Below, in pieces: positions 1 through 13,369 of a stretch of 64,000 nt of DNA. The stretch is from positions 248,001 through 312,000 of the forward strand of contig JAQJVL010000613.1 of the NCBI GenBank assembly GCA_035578905.1, written 5' to 3'. The first letter of the stretch is position 1. The number at the start of each line of letters is the position of its first letter. The position numbers and the translations under genes are program-made. This DNA comes from Stictocephala bisonia. Taxonomy: Eukaryota > Arthropoda > Insecta > Hemiptera > Membracidae. The notes beneath the pieces are model-generated. The model did not search any database, was not told the origin of the DNA, and saw only the letters and a list, made by a program, of their open reading frames with translations.

Positions 1-1945
1 TCTTGACATTACCATGACATTTCTACTATGGGGGGGACGGCCCGCAGAGGAAGCCATACAAATCTTAAATGTAAGCATAGGTCCATGTGCATACCATTTT
101 AAAGGTCTTAATTAGTAGAACATCATACCGCAAATTAGACCTTAAAATAAACAAAATGGCGGCACTTGAACGTTTAAATATTGATCTTATGTGCAATTTT
201 AAGATTGGCTTGCAGTATATGTATGAAAAAGTATTTAAAAAATATATAAAAATTATGCTAAATAGCTAAATAGAAACAAATTATTAACACTGTTTGTAAT
301 TTTATTATATTAAGAATGAATTTCTTTATGCATAAATAATTCTTTTGGAAAACTATTTAACCTAAATATAACATGTGCATACATTAATTCATTCAATAAT
401 AACCTAATAATAGGCAACTTAATAACACCACTGTCAGACTGTCATACCAACCAGTAAGACTAGTTTCTACGACTTGCATAGTTTAAAAAATTATAAACAT
501 CCAAACAAAATGAGAAACATATTGTTGTTTAAACTGATTTAAGGTTCAAATTTACGCCACTTTCATCTTATCAAGGTTAAATTTAACTAGAATAAATGGT
601 TATATTAAGCAGTGAGTAGTGCAAGAAATATGTAAATGTGCAAGTATGTCAATGCTATGGAGATTTGCACTTGCTTTTGAGATAGTATAAATTGAATGTT
701 TATGTTTCATTGGGAAATTATGGCTAGTTTAAATACCGGTATTATATCGTCTAGTTTTGCTAAAAATAGAAGTGTTCAATTTGCAGGTTTGGACAAGCTT
801 CGTTATTTGGCGTACATTCCCACCAAGCCAGTTGTACTCCCGTGAACTTGGGCTACAGTTTTTTGGCGTGTAAGTGAGGAAAAAATACCATAAAACAGTA
901 ACAAATAAAAATATATCTGAACCATTGATAAAGACTACAGTATCCAATTTAACTGCACAAAAAATGTACCAAACTTAACATTAGGATTTCAAAATTCCTA
1001 GAATTCTACAGCTGTAGCCAATCTTAATATGATTGTAGAAATAACGCTCTAATTTCCATTATAATTTTTCTTTTATTAATAACCTTCATTTGTGTTTCCA
1101 CATGGTAGGGCTTCATTTATATCTGCAATGTGTTTGAATCAGCATATTTACTACGTGTTGTAGAAATTAAAAATGGGGGAAACGTCACAAAATTGAAGTT
1201 TAGTAAATTTATAACAAGGTGTACATGTTATGTGGTCAGCTTTGGTAAACCACATTTATCATCCTCAGACCAGAGGGATTCACTAAACAATTAAGCCCCT
1301 TATTTGTTGATATTGGACGGATACGTTTCGTTATGCACTAGAAATGCACATATTACAATATTTAATACCTTCACATTTTATAATTAAGTCCAAATACTGT
1401 TGTGGAAATATCCAATATTACTATATTCCAATTGATTTGATAACTTAATTTTTTTTTACATATAAGCTCCACACGGTAGTTTTTCTCATAAAAAAGCCAT
1501 TAAAAATGCTTTAACCACATAGTGAATAAACTTCAAAGATCTTCAGGCGAAGAATTCTTGTTAGACCCTGTAGTATCGAATCAATGTAGAGTGGGTATGA
1601 GATCCTCAACTTAATGTAAATGTGACGTAAGAGAAAGGGACATTTTCAGCCGGGGGGGGGGGGGGACTTGAAGAAGCCCAACAGGATTTAGGATTTACTG
1701 TCGAGTTTTTGCAATCATTTTCAAATTAAGTAAAATACACTTAGACGTATTATTTGTTACTGACAGCAAACAACTGACTAATAAACAACTATTGTCTTGA
1801 TTGGTTACCTCTTAATTTTGTGACATTTTATTGACATAGATTTAGTCCACCTACGTCGAAACCTATGCGAAATCATTATACAAACCACAAGGATTAAGGG
1901 GTAAGGGGAAAATCCTTTTAAAAAAACGAATGTCATTAAATTTGC
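1..1945. other. AT-rich non-coding stretch
   Basis: I see no gene here. Short open frames lack codon structure, splice context or family resemblance. The only marked features are a run of 14 G at 1652-1665 and a seven-G run near position 30, both conspicuous in such AT-rich DNA. Confidence 0.6.
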
Positions 1946-2252
1946 TTATTATTATTTTTTTTTTTTTATTAATAATCCGATCGTCAATAGACATATCAAT
2001 TAATAGACCGATTATGGATTTCGAATGAGTTTGATGAGTGAATGTATCATTGTTACAAACTAAGGCCGACTATAAAATTGTTATTAATGATAGCCCAATG
2101 GCATAATAGCCCAATGACAAATGAACAGCTGGTGGTTATCAGCTGATCCCTTTCGAAATGTGTTATGACTTTGATTAGGATTTCTGTTATGACTCAGAAC
2201 CTTTGGGTCATTAAGCTGGGCTTTAACCAACTAAGCTACTGACCAATTAATT
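1946..2252 (-). mobile_element. tRNA-derived SINE, family A, copy 1
   Basis: Read on the minus strand, the element starts near 2252 with a tRNA-like head (A-box-like 'cagtagcttagttgg'). It continues through a body containing 'cagctgataaccaccagctg' and 'ggccttagtttgtaacaatg' and ends in a T-rich stretch at 1946-1970 (an A-rich tail on the minus strand). The body matches the copy at 25362-25660 and the split copy at 31805-32945 almost throughout, so this is a dispersed family. The B box is degraded in this copy. A short internal duplication of 'tagcccaatg' occurs near 2090-2115. SINEs carry no protein gene and depend on a partner LINE; which LINE is unknown. Confidence 0.75.
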
Positions 2253-3811
2253 TCCTTTTAAATTGTTGAAATATGAATATTTCAGTAAGAACAAATTGCG
2301 TATTATAACTGGAATGAATACGTGTATCTCGGTAAGTGAGTGGGTGTATCAGTACTTCTAGAGTATAGGAAGTGTGTCGTTAATAGAGGTTGGCTGCATA
2401 CTGTAAAATTAGGGATAATCATGTTGTACTAAACGTGGGACCTATTTATGTAGTGCTGTACTCATTTAGAGTAATTCATATAAGACTATTCACATATAAT
2501 AAGTATAAATGTAGGACTCACTGTACATGTAGAACTATTTATGTAAACTTGTTCATGGAGGGTATATGTATAGAAATCACATGTTGATCCTAAATATGCG
2601 ACTATATGATCCTAAAAATGTTTTAAAATAAATACTTTTTTCATATTTAATTTAAGGCAACTTAATAAGTTATTATTATTTCCCCAGTTAATTATCATCA
2701 TATAAGTTGTTAGTACTATCCATATTGTTCAACCATTCTACCTACCATCCTTAAATTCCATGGCTCTATAATTACTTATAATTTAAATGTTTTGCAATTT
2801 TACTTAACACTACCAACATAACCACAAAACTAGTTCGTGAAAGGATGTTGATCTTCGGGTTCCATGTATGTAGAGCTTAATTAAAAAATCATTTCAAAAT
2901 TAAAATAATGCTCACGCAGCAAACAATAATATGAAAAACATCTTTTAACATTACCAATACGAGGGAAAGAGACCACATTTGAGGCCGCCATTTTGAATCA
3001 CTGGCTAATTACCTTTGAGTTTTCAAATGTAAAATGTAATAAATATATGCTATTACAGTTCTTAAAACAGAAAAAATTACATTAATCTGTTGAACATTTA
3101 ATTATGTTTACCTAAACATTTTTATAAATAAATTAAATATTTAGCCTACACCATGTTTTAGACAATAAGCAAACCATTAGGTGTTTTTTATAGTAGATCT
3201 AGAAATTATAAAATATAGGCTACTACTTTGTCAGTATACTAAATCTGAGGTATCTATAAAATAAATACTTATGACGTATCATATTGATTACAAATAATTA
3301 GGTATTATATCAAGTAAAATATATATTTTTTAAATGTCTAAATCACGATTTAGAACCATAGAATATTTGACAATAACATTGGACTGACACATTTTATTTT
3401 ATTGAATTAACATTTTAACTAATGTAAAAATGAAGTGACTCAAAGTTAAAATTAGTATTCTGTTATAAATTAAAAAAATTATCCTTCAAAATACTGAAAA
3501 TGAAGAACGTATACTACTTCTTTAGCAAAATAAACAACAATTGTTTGACAATTTTATATAGGCCTACAATTATCTTATAACACTGCCAATATGTTCATAA
3601 TTGCATTTTACCCATAGTCATAATTTGTAATAAAATGTTTATGGAAATTCCACAAATATGTACCAGTAAACACACATTTTAACAGACAATCGTCATTAAA
3701 TAACAATTTCACTAAAAACAAATGATCCACCAATCACTATACAATGCATATCAAAGAAGAATCATGTCATTTTCTGGCTCAATAATTAATGTTTATGTGT
3801 TTCTTCAAGGT
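2253..3811. other. AT-rich non-coding stretch
   Basis: No gene is recognised. A 65-codon open frame at 2390-2587 sits in loosely repetitive sequence (recurring 'gtagaactatttatgtaa'-like phrases) and shows no domain or splice context, so I treat it as chance. Confidence 0.55.
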
Positions 3812-4010
3812 ACTCACCTGTCATCCCGTCCAGTCGTCTTGTTGTGCTGACGGAGGGTGCGCCGGGTGGGGGCGGGGTGGGAGTCACTGGGTGGGCACGC
3901 GTGTATTTATTGATTTCCCTCTGCCCTTTCCTCTTCCACCTTTCTTCCCCAACCACTCTCTGGCCGCTAATTGACCGCAGATAATATCTCTGCCGCTCAT
4001 AATTGACAAG
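3812..4010 (-). other. candidate first exon with splice donor (minus strand)
   Basis: The minus strand carries a consensus donor, CAG|GTGAGTA, with the intron starting at 3817. Just upstream is 'gggATGACAG', so an exon ending at 3818 would hold a start codon at 3824-3822 and seven coding bases. The preceding 150-200 bases are much more GC- and CpG-rich than the surroundings, as expected of a 5' UTR or promoter-proximal exon. The moderate-GC zone continues to about 4240 and could hold the promoter, but no TATA or initiator element is clear. There is no protein evidence because almost nothing is coding. A chance donor in a GC-rich island is the alternative. The plus strand also shows a 61-codon frame (3789-3974) that I consider spurious. 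Confidence 0.3.
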
Positions 4011-6395
4011 TTGTTGTTACCGGAAGCGTTAAACTTGGTTATACAAGGTCAATGGTCTGAACGATCACGTTCAGCCCGAGAGATTTTCATCTCAAGAGAG
4101 TTGCACTTGTCTTTGAGCTGCTGGCTTTTCTCAAGGGCTGAACACTTTAAAGAGGCTCAGCTCAACGGCTAATCATCTGTACGCACTAACTTTCCTGAAC
4201 GCCTTTTGTGAGTCGAGGAACGTGAATCTCGTCTTTAAGGCCTAATTACTTTTATGTGACTCTTTCAGTTTCTGATATTTTCTTTTGAAAACACTTTTAA
4301 TAATAATAGTTTCTTACAAAAAAAAAAAAAAAAAAAAAAAAAACTTTAGCTCTATTATTGTTGTGTAGCTTAAACTGACTGTTAAGTGCAGTTATGTGGT
4401 ATAATAATACAAAATACTTCTTCTGATGCTATATTATATAGTTAGATTATCAAAATAAATAAATTAATCTATAATAAATATATATTAAATGTCTTATGTT
4501 ATTTGAAAAATATCTGCGTACCTGAATAATTTTGTCTAAAATGAGTAGAATTTTGATATTAGCTCAAGGAATGTGGAATGTGATTCACTAATATATCACC
4601 ACAACGTATCTTTGATTAGAGTACATATTCGTACAACATTATATTTCCAAATTAAAGAAAACGTGTGCACCACCGTGTCAAACTGGACCTACAGTACTTA
4701 TCTGTACATAGTAGCAGAAAACGAAACCGTTGGCTTGTATGAGAAGCGTAGTAGAAAGTTCTAATTTAAATTATGTTAAGTTGATCAATGGTTCAATAAA
4801 TAAATAGACATACAGTACGTACTTGTTTGCTTCTAATATAGTTTTCATGATGTCGAAAATACAAACAAATCTTTTTAGAAATTACTGCACTAGTTTATAA
4901 ATTTTTTCACCTTACACTACAAAATAAAACGTTTAATACAATTAATATTAACTTCAGAACATAATCAATACAAAAGATACTAATGTGAAACATACTTTAC
5001 ATGTTGTAATGCAGAGTTTATACAAAATACACTTTGAAACTCCACCATAAAAGATATATTTAAAAAATATTTCTTTATTTCATCATGAAATTTATGTGTT
5101 TAGTCAAGACTGTCGAAAGTTAATTTCACGTGGGTAAAACTAAACAGAGATCATACAGTTTTCCTTCGATCAGAAGGACAGAAAAGTACTTTTTAGCGAA
5201 TAAATCAATCACATCTTAGTAAAACAATGAATTCAGTGGGACAAATATCAACGAGAAAAATATTCGCTTCAAATATATAAGTGCATTAATGCTGTTTGGG
5301 AAATCCCTAAAATGTCATAGCACTTAGTTACCTCATAATCAATAATAATATAGATTCTGATGGTTTCAAACTGACTATGATTTGAGAATGAAATAATCTT
5401 ACAGAAATCTAAGGCTAATTTTGAATTAAATTCTAAATACCACAGGGTGAAAAACAAGTTGCCCAAATAAAAATATAATAGTTCATAAAGTAGGCTTTTC
5501 GTGTTACGAATTTAAAATCCACCTCCATCAAGTGGCAGTAAATGAATACAGTTTAAGGATCTTTTTAATAGTGGTGCAAACCCTAAGAAGCTATTAGTTA
5601 TTGAAAGTCAAGGGATAGGGCAAGTAATAATGGAGAGAACACGCTGAATGGTAATATCTTGGAACACGAGTCTCAGGTCTCTTTGAAAACAATACGAATA
5701 ATAATAAATGAACAGTTATGCAGTGACAAAAATAGAAATGATATTACTATGCGCGATTTACTCAACTGAATTTAAGACTTAGTTGAGTCACGTTAACCAT
5801 GTCACACGTTAACCGACAAACGTGGTTTTATAGAATATTTTCTAAATGATTTTTACGTGGGCTGGTGATTTTTTTATTTTCTGTTTTAAACAATACTAGA
5901 CATTTTTGTTTTCTAACACAACATAAAGTTTCTATCCATTCAAAATATAAGACGAACCATTGCCTATACAGTTTAAATTCCATTCTGGGTGAGTTTTCTG
6001 TTTTGTTTAAATGTTTAAAATCATATGATAGAGTTTTGAACTGAGTTTTGGTAACGCTTGTAAAAAATATAAAAAAAAATTTATTAGGATAAATAATAGT
6101 TCATTATTAATAGATTAAACACATCCTTAAAATGAAATGAAATGAAAAACGTCTTTATTTTCAGGCGAAGTTAAAAGTTTGTCTTCAGTTTAGTTAAATG
6201 TCTTACTTACTATGCTTGGGTAGGAAATAATACATTATCAAATACGATATATTGCTATACTAGAAACATACCCCTTAGAATTTATGTTTAAGTTGTTTTA
6301 TTATTAAATTTACAGTTATCATGAAAATTAAAATTAAATTGAGTTTTATGAATTTACATATCTTTTATGACATTAGAATTGTCATGATGGTAAAC
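4011..6395. other. non-coding stretch with poly-A tract
   Basis: 4011-4240 is a balanced-composition region flanking the candidate exon. A run of 26 A occupies 4318-4343. Around 6131-6170 an 'aaatgaaatgaaatg' microsatellite leads into 'aaaacgtctttattttcagg', which looks like the worn tail of a retroposed sequence. Nothing else is recognised. Confidence 0.5.
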
Positions 6396-6760
6396 AATTA
6401 TTGGAGAAGTCTAATATTACAAGCATTTTAAGAAACAAATACAAAGTTTCGTTTGCTATAAAAACTGTCGTCTTCAGCTGTTACCACCTTAGTCTACATT
6501 TACAACTACGGTAGGCTGTTAAGAAGGTCATGTGTATAAGCATGTAATTCTTAAGATTTTCTTAAATTATTATAGGTTAGAAAAAACTAGTTGTAAATGT
6601 AGACCAAGGTAGTAAGGTAACACCTGAAAACGACAGGGGTTTTTATATCTGTCGAAACATTGTGTTTGTTCCTAAAAACACTTGAAGCATTGGACATCTC
6701 CAATAGTTTTCTACCTATCATGAACAACTCAATGCCAACAAATAACTTAAAAAAAAAAAT
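6396..6760. repeat. foldback element FB1, copy 1
   Basis: The arms at about 6398-6508 and 6588-6708 are imperfect reverse complements of about 110 bases, separated by an 80-base loop. Each arm includes versions of 'ggaacaaacacaatgtttcg' and 'tctacatttacaacta'. The same arm sequence, in the same arrangement, occurs in the element at 40157-40733. This shows a dispersed foldback (inverted-repeat, non-autonomous) family. No coding capacity is seen. Target-site duplications could not be identified for this copy. Confidence 0.75.
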
Positions 6761-7569
6761 TTGATTTCTCATATAAAGGGTTTTTTAGGTGTAGAAGCAC
6801 CCATCAATAAAAAATTTACCAAAAAAAAGTAAAAACAAACAAAATCATACGTTCAAAATAACGATTAGTTTGTTTGTGCAGCTCTCTAGTGGCAATATCG
6901 CCAACTAAGTTAGCAGAGAAGTGCTGCTATCTTTGAAGACATCTAAACAACTCTGCTGTAGTTGTACAATAGACGAACAATTATATTACGAATTGGAATA
7001 ATTTTACTGTACAAATTGTGGAATATACATAGAGAGTTTATATAACAGAGTTAACAATGAAGTTAATCAGTACGTCCCTCACGTATAAATATTCATTTTA
7101 TCTTTTGAAATAAGTAATACTTACATATTGTTTAGTTTATAATTTCACTGAAGATTGATTTCATACTATTTAGCACACATTATTGCATACTTATCAAATG
7201 AATGTTTACTGAAATAAAATATGACTGTGTCAAACATTTGAGATTTAAAGTGTTCTTACTTCAACACACCGTACACTAAATGGACACATCACTCTCCTGC
7301 ATTTACTACAAACAACTAGGCTGTATAAAAAGTCATCAAAATTTGGCGAAGATGATAAAATATGAAGCATTATTACAAATGGTTAGTTTGGTTATTTCAA
7401 AATATTTAAAAAAAGGTACTTGTTTGTTTAGAACAGTTCTGTTTATTTAAATAACATTCAAGTAATGCGTGCAGAAACACGTCATACTAATAAACTGTTG
7501 TATATAAGTAGACCTATGGCATTATATTTAAGAAATAACTAACTGAAAACACAAATTCACTCTAGTAGC
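6761..7569. other. AT-rich non-coding stretch
   Basis: No gene or repeat is recognised in these roughly 800 bases. Confidence 0.5.
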
Positions 7570-7990
7570 AGGTTTTCATCGAAAGCGAGTGCTTGTCTGT
7601 GGGTGGTATTGACTTCCAGTTATCAGGGTTGATAAGGAATGAAGTATGAAAGTACTTGAAGCAATGGTACTTTATTAACTCACTGCTTATCTTTCCCTGA
7701 TAGGAACAGCGTCGAGGTAGCCATATCGTTGGAGGTTTACAAACCCGCTGGGCCTACTTAAACTATACTATCAGAGTATTACAAAGATATTCTGAAACTT
7801 TACGACACCGTATCTATTTCCCCACGGAATCTGTTGGTTGCTGAAACTGCATAACTAGCTTTTTGAAGGCCGTAACAGTTTTATTGTACAAAGGAGGTGA
7901 TAAGAGTACTTATAGTATTTGAAGAGAGAATTACAGTATCATATGTAGTGAGAATAGAATAGAGAATAGAACGTGTTTTTGACTAAAAGC
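7570..7990 (+). repeat. dispersed repeat DR1, copy 1
   Basis: About 420 bases match, in reverse complement, the interval 40022-41008 once the foldback insertion there is removed. Shared blocks include 'gtggtattgacttccagtta', 'tttattaactcactgcttat' and 'ctttttgaaggccgtaacag'. No open frame is present, and the ends show no obvious inverted or direct repeats. A non-autonomous DNA element or retroposon fragment is likely; the class is undetermined. Confidence 0.75.
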
Positions 7991-8221
7991 TAATACAATC
8001 GATACATTCAATATGAATCAATATATATTTATTCGTCATAAACACTGATTCGTCGTGAACATATGAATCATAAACACTAATGACTCGTTTATGACTCATA
8101 ACAACATCGTTTATTTCGTGTTTATAATATTGTTTTTATTTTATTTAATATAGTCGAATTACTTCTAAAATTTGACTGATAATATCCAGTATTTTTTTAC
8201 AGGTACATATAAAAGAAACAG

Positions 8222-8635
8222 CGGACCCTTGTTTGGTTGGACCATCAAGTTGTTGTATGGGGTTCTTTAGTACTCAATGGGATCTATGGATCAATAATTT
8301 TGTGTGGAATTCTTCTGTTCTTAATGTGTTCTGTGGACCTATGGTTGGTTGGACCTTCAAGTATTTGCATGGAGTTCATCAGTTCTCAATGGGATCTGTG
8401 GATCAATGGTTTTTTTGTGTGGAATTCTTCTGTCCTTAATATGTTCAGTGGACCTATGGTTGGTTGGACCTTCAAGTGTTTGAATAGGGTTCTTTAGTTC
8501 TCAATGGGATCTGTGGATCAATGGTTTTTTTTTGTGTGGAATTCTTCTGTCCTTAATGTGTTCTGTGGACCTATGGTTGGTTGGACCTTCAAGTGTTTGT
8601 ATGGAGTTCATCAGTTCTCAATGGAATCTGAGAAC
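8222..8635. repeat. minisatellite, about 115-bp unit, 3.6 copies
   Basis: The phrase 'ggttggacc' recurs at 8235, 8347, 8462 and 8579, giving spacings of 112, 115 and 117 bases. Each unit carries 'agttctcaatgggatctgtgg' variants and 'gtgtggaattcttctgtc'. Length differences come mainly from a T-run. Two overlapping open frames exist here, but they arise from the repeat and are not proposed as genes. Confidence 0.9.
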
Positions 8636-10028
8636 CCATGGTACCTAAAACACATTTATATCTTTTATCTAAAACACATTTAAACGACGTGTATTTAAAC
8701 GACCTAGATGGATGCAGTGAGTTGTGAAATGGTCTCGATTGATGCCTCTGATATTCAGTAGTGCTGTCCTTTTATCCCGAGTGCAAATATTAAATATGAT
8801 CCGGTTGACTTGGGAAATTATCTTATGAATGGGGCTGTTGAAGGGCAAGTAATATCTTGGAAACAAGGGACAAATTACAACTCTTGAGTTTTTACTAAAC
8901 TTTTTAAGTATGTTTTGTGTTATTTACGTAACTAAAGAAGAACTTATGTTAATTAGTTCAAGTTATTGGTTATCTATAGGTTTCTATTGGGTTTCTATAC
9001 ACCTCTTCTAGTATAAATTCTGATACCACAAAATACCCTATGTTTAACTAAGCATGTTAGCCTTTGTACTCTGTTTTAAGGTCTCATCACCACTGCACGT
9101 GTATAGGCACTTTCATTAACTACAACGTGTGAAAGTGAAGTCTTTTGCGAAGATAAGTGTGAAATCCTTGTTTAAAGTTGGATATATTATGGTTGTTTTA
9201 TTCCTCAAAATTTGCACTTGCTTGATTTATCACGTTCCTTGCAATGAATCAAATTCAACTAAAAGTTAGATTAGCAGCATTATATGTTATATGTTTAGGA
9301 GACACTCAACACAGTAGTCGTACGTTTAAATGACATCGTTAGTACTAACTTTATATACCGTGTTTCTAATAATATAATACTTATCACTTAATTTCCAAGA
9401 AGAATTTTACTATCGCATGTTCTATTTTACATTATAAAGGCTCTTAGAGATTTTGAAACCAGTATGGAGATTTGGAGGAATTTTTTATCAGTGATCCAGA
9501 AATTTTGATATAATGCATGTTTAACGTAAATAGATAGCGTATTGAGGAAGTGGCCTTCTTATGTTTAAGGAATCTGTTTTAAGACAACTGAAAAACTATT
9601 TTACTGAAACAATTTTACCGAGCTTATTCAAGGGTTCCTCTAAAAGTATCACTTTAAGATGAGCATGAAAGAGTAGTAATTTTATAATAAATGTTTTTCT
9701 AAGTTGCATTGTACTTAATATGAACATTTTGAACTTAGAAAAAATTACAGACTAAATGATTATGACTTTCTGAACTTTATTAATGAAAAATTACCTTAGT
9801 ACCAAATATAGTTTTTAATTTATGTTTACATATGTTATAAAAGTAATACGATTCCAGTGCAAAATTGAGACTTTTAGATAACATTTATTTTATTTTGTAT
9901 TTACAGTTTTACTAATAAGTAAACATTTTTAAAGGACTAATCTAACAAAATTTTTGAAGCTTCACGACCATTTTGTTCTATAGCCCATAAAATGTTTCCT
10001 AAGGTTATACGATGTGTGATTTATTATA
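8636..10028. other. AT-rich non-coding stretch
   Basis: No gene, RNA or repeat is recognised in these roughly 1.4 kb. Confidence 0.5.
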
Positions 10029-10290
10029 TTCTAAGAACATAATACGTACATTACTCCTCTTGGCAGTTTATATAAGTGAGAAGATTTCCAGTTATAATCA
10101 CAATACAAACATATAAGTGACAACACCGCAAGATATAAATGCAACATGAGTACATAAGTGATGACACTACATGGTATGATCTCAATATAAATGTACAATT
10201 GATAAAAATGGAAATTAGGAACAAAATACAAACAAGAAAGTGATATCATTGCTAAATATAAACATACAAATATACAATTGACAACATTGC
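10029..10290. repeat. degenerate tandem repeat
   Basis: Phrases such as 'caaacatataagtgacaaca', 'gagtacataagtgatgacac' and 'tacaattgacaacattgc' recur every 45-50 bases, indicating a much-decayed tandem array of four to five units. Units differ by many substitutions and indels. Confidence 0.5.
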
Positions 10291-10989
10291 ATGTTTAGGA
10301 ACAGGGTTTGTCGTTAAAAAAAGTCCAACTCTATGCAGGATTGAAGTTCTGATGATCTTTGAGGGAAAACTTTCTGAAATGGAGGGAAAGCAATATGCTC
10401 ACAAAGTTTTGAATAACCAGACTTTCCAAGTTTGAAACTCTAAGAAAAGCCGTGATGCTTTAAGTGGATAAACAGTAGACTGTTCTGTTCTTTTAAAAAG
10501 ATAGAAGATTCTCAACATATTTTCATTATTAATGTAGTATTCCTCATTAACTTGTCGTGAGTTTAAGAGCACTATTTTTTTATATTATAAATTTTGGTTG
10601 CATTTTATTTTAATATAAAAACCTGTACTGATATTGTACTGTGTACTACTGTCTTTCATGTGTGAAATATAACCTTTTTGTATAAAACTAAATTGGGTAG
10701 ATTTCGATTTGTTTCTATCTTAAATGGACTCTACTAGATATCAGTTAATAGTACATGTGTCATCAGCACCTTTAATTATAATACTTACAGAAAAGTATCA
10801 TAACAATTAAAATATAATACTTATTGTGAATATAAAACATTATGATCTCCTGCTGAATGTTTGGGATGGGGGATTTTCTTGCCTTATCGATTAAGTTGTT
10901 GAATATGTGCAATAGCTTAAATTAAACAAAGGTAAATAAATTGATAGCATATAGTTATTTATTACCCATGTACACTATGTACATGACTC

Positions 10990-11400
10990 TTGACCATGAA
11001 CCAATCTAATGGCCACCAACCTACACTATATATTCGACACGTAACAAGCAGCAAAAATATTGATACTACGTACACTACTGATACATCCATCATGGTTGGT
11101 TCACTAGAAGATGTTGTTCCTGAGACGCCAACTAAACTGCTTGAGTTGAGACTAACTTTGATGTCGTTCCCTTTCACAAGAGCCTGTAACCTGACTCCAT
11201 CAAATTCCATTAATCATCACTACAAATTGCTATTTCAACATACGGAACTGCCCGGTGAATGTGTAGTTCTCTATAGAAATACGTGCAATCTGACGCATCA
11301 TATCTGCAAGTCAACAATAAAAAAATGGACCAAATTTATCACAATATATATCAATACGTCACAAAAGACATTTTTTACAAATAATGGTGAAATTAGTTAA
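10990..11400 (+). other. unexplained open frame, 136 codons
   Basis: The frame is open from an ATG at 10990 to a stop ending at 11400. The interval 10985-11290 is richer in GC than its flanks, and the opposite strand is also open (82 codons, 11210-10962). I recognise no domain, signal peptide or transposon motif in either translation. A Thr- and Ser-rich composition with scattered Asn-x-Thr triplets gives no functional clue. It could be a decayed transposon piece, an exon or chance; I lean to one of the non-genic options. Confidence 0.12.
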
Positions 11401-13369
11401 TTAAAAATGATAATTTAACCCAATTAAAATCCTCATCCCGTCACATTCGATTTCATTTCTATTCATTCTGTTTCTGTTTATTCCTAACAAAGCTGTGAAA
11501 AGAATTGTTTTCTTTTATTTTCGTATTCTATAACTACATTAGATACATGTAAAGGTGATAACTTAATAGGCTTGGGTTGTTTTACTGTTTAAAAAAAAAT
11601 TAATTTAGAATATGATCCCAAATTATATTACGTATAAGCGTTGTTCTGGAATAAAGTTTCAAATGAGTTTTCGTAAACTAAATTTTCGTTTGTTATTACA
11701 AAAATGAATGTAATACAGATTTAGTTTAATGTGTGAATGTGCAATTTTTTTACTTAACTAAACAATTCCTTTCATCCTAATACAACCATATGTTGATACC
11801 CACCAATATAAACACCCACTAAATAGTTAACGTTCAAAATACTGTAGGACATATTTAAACCTTATTCGTTATGCGTTATAAACTAACTACAGACAGATAA
11901 CATGATAGTAACCTTCAAGTTAAAAATATTAATTTACTGCATTCTACAATCCGTTACGGGGCTAAAGAAAATGAGGATAGGTGTGAGCGGGGAAATATAA
12001 AATCTAAGTTTCAAAGTAATCCTAACCTTTTCTAAGGATGGGTCAATAATTCCGAATAAGAAGTACTTATTTGATCTATTTATTTTTATCCATTTTCAAT
12101 ATTAAAAAAAATCAAATGGGTTAGATAATAATAAAAGTAAATATTATAGGATTAAATATTAGGTATCTGTATTCTGTTCCTCCTTATCAAATATTTATAC
12201 TATTTTTCTAAATGTCATATTACGCGCAATGCTTAACTAATATAGTATCGTATAGACTAATACTATAACTTTAAATTCATGGAAAAATGCAGAGGGCATA
12301 TAAATTAATGCTGAGGATGAATAACGGATGAAAACATTGGTAAATAACAATAAGTATTATTACTTCCAATATCTTTGCAATACATTTTGAGCATATAACC
12401 TTTACATAACTCAAACCTGATGTATTTGAAAACGAAATATTTATGACGATTTTATGGATAATAAACCTAAAACAATTATTCTTTGCCTATCAACCATTTT
12501 TAAGTAGTTATTCTGTATGTAGATCATTATGTATTTATGTAGGTTATTATGTAGATGTATATCTTAAAATATAACCAAGGGGCAAGTTCTTGTATATTCA
12601 AGACGAGGCTTCTTTTAAATTATATTTATAAAACACTTTCGCATTAATATAATAGAGGCTACATTTGAAACATAAGCTGCATCCCAACATAGATTGCCAT
12701 ATTCTAACCTATAATGCACAAGGGAAATATAAATTTCTTCATAAATGCCAGAAAAAGTATAAAAAAATAATGGCATAAAAACAACATATTCTAATTACAC
12801 AAGTCAATAAATCAATATATATACGAATGGTTTCAAATTTAACAAGAAAGATCTCAAATGATGGAGGAATATTGGAGAAAGATAAAGGAGAAGAACAAGA
12901 GAAAGATCAACCGTGAATTAGTAAAGTGGTCCAATGGGGACCATAAAAGTTATATTTACGAACTATATTTACAGTTTTGATAGTTTAGGTTTCTGAATTT
13001 ACAAGTTCAAATTTGCTAGACAAAGTTTCACTTAGTAGTTTCCTATATGTTTATTTATGGACTTCTGTTTTATAATTGATTGGTGGAACAAATAAATGAA
13101 CTAGATTTAAAATCGAATGTAAAAATGTGCAAGAACATTCGCTCAAACGGTCGACTTTTCTTAGAGAAGATCTTTTGAAATTATTTTCATTCAAAATTAG
13201 GTATAGGGAAAATCATACTCACAATTTTATCAAATCCTTTTCCATAGGCAACATATTCTTCATTCTTCTTCATATGTGTTTTTAAAAAAAGGATAGCTTT
13301 TGTAAAAAACATCCTGTCATAAGGAAATGAGAACATTATGTATTAAAAATTTAATTATTATCATATTAA
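11401..13369. other. AT-rich non-coding stretch
   Basis: No gene is recognised. A purine-rich patch at about 12845-12920 stands out by composition only. Confidence 0.5.
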
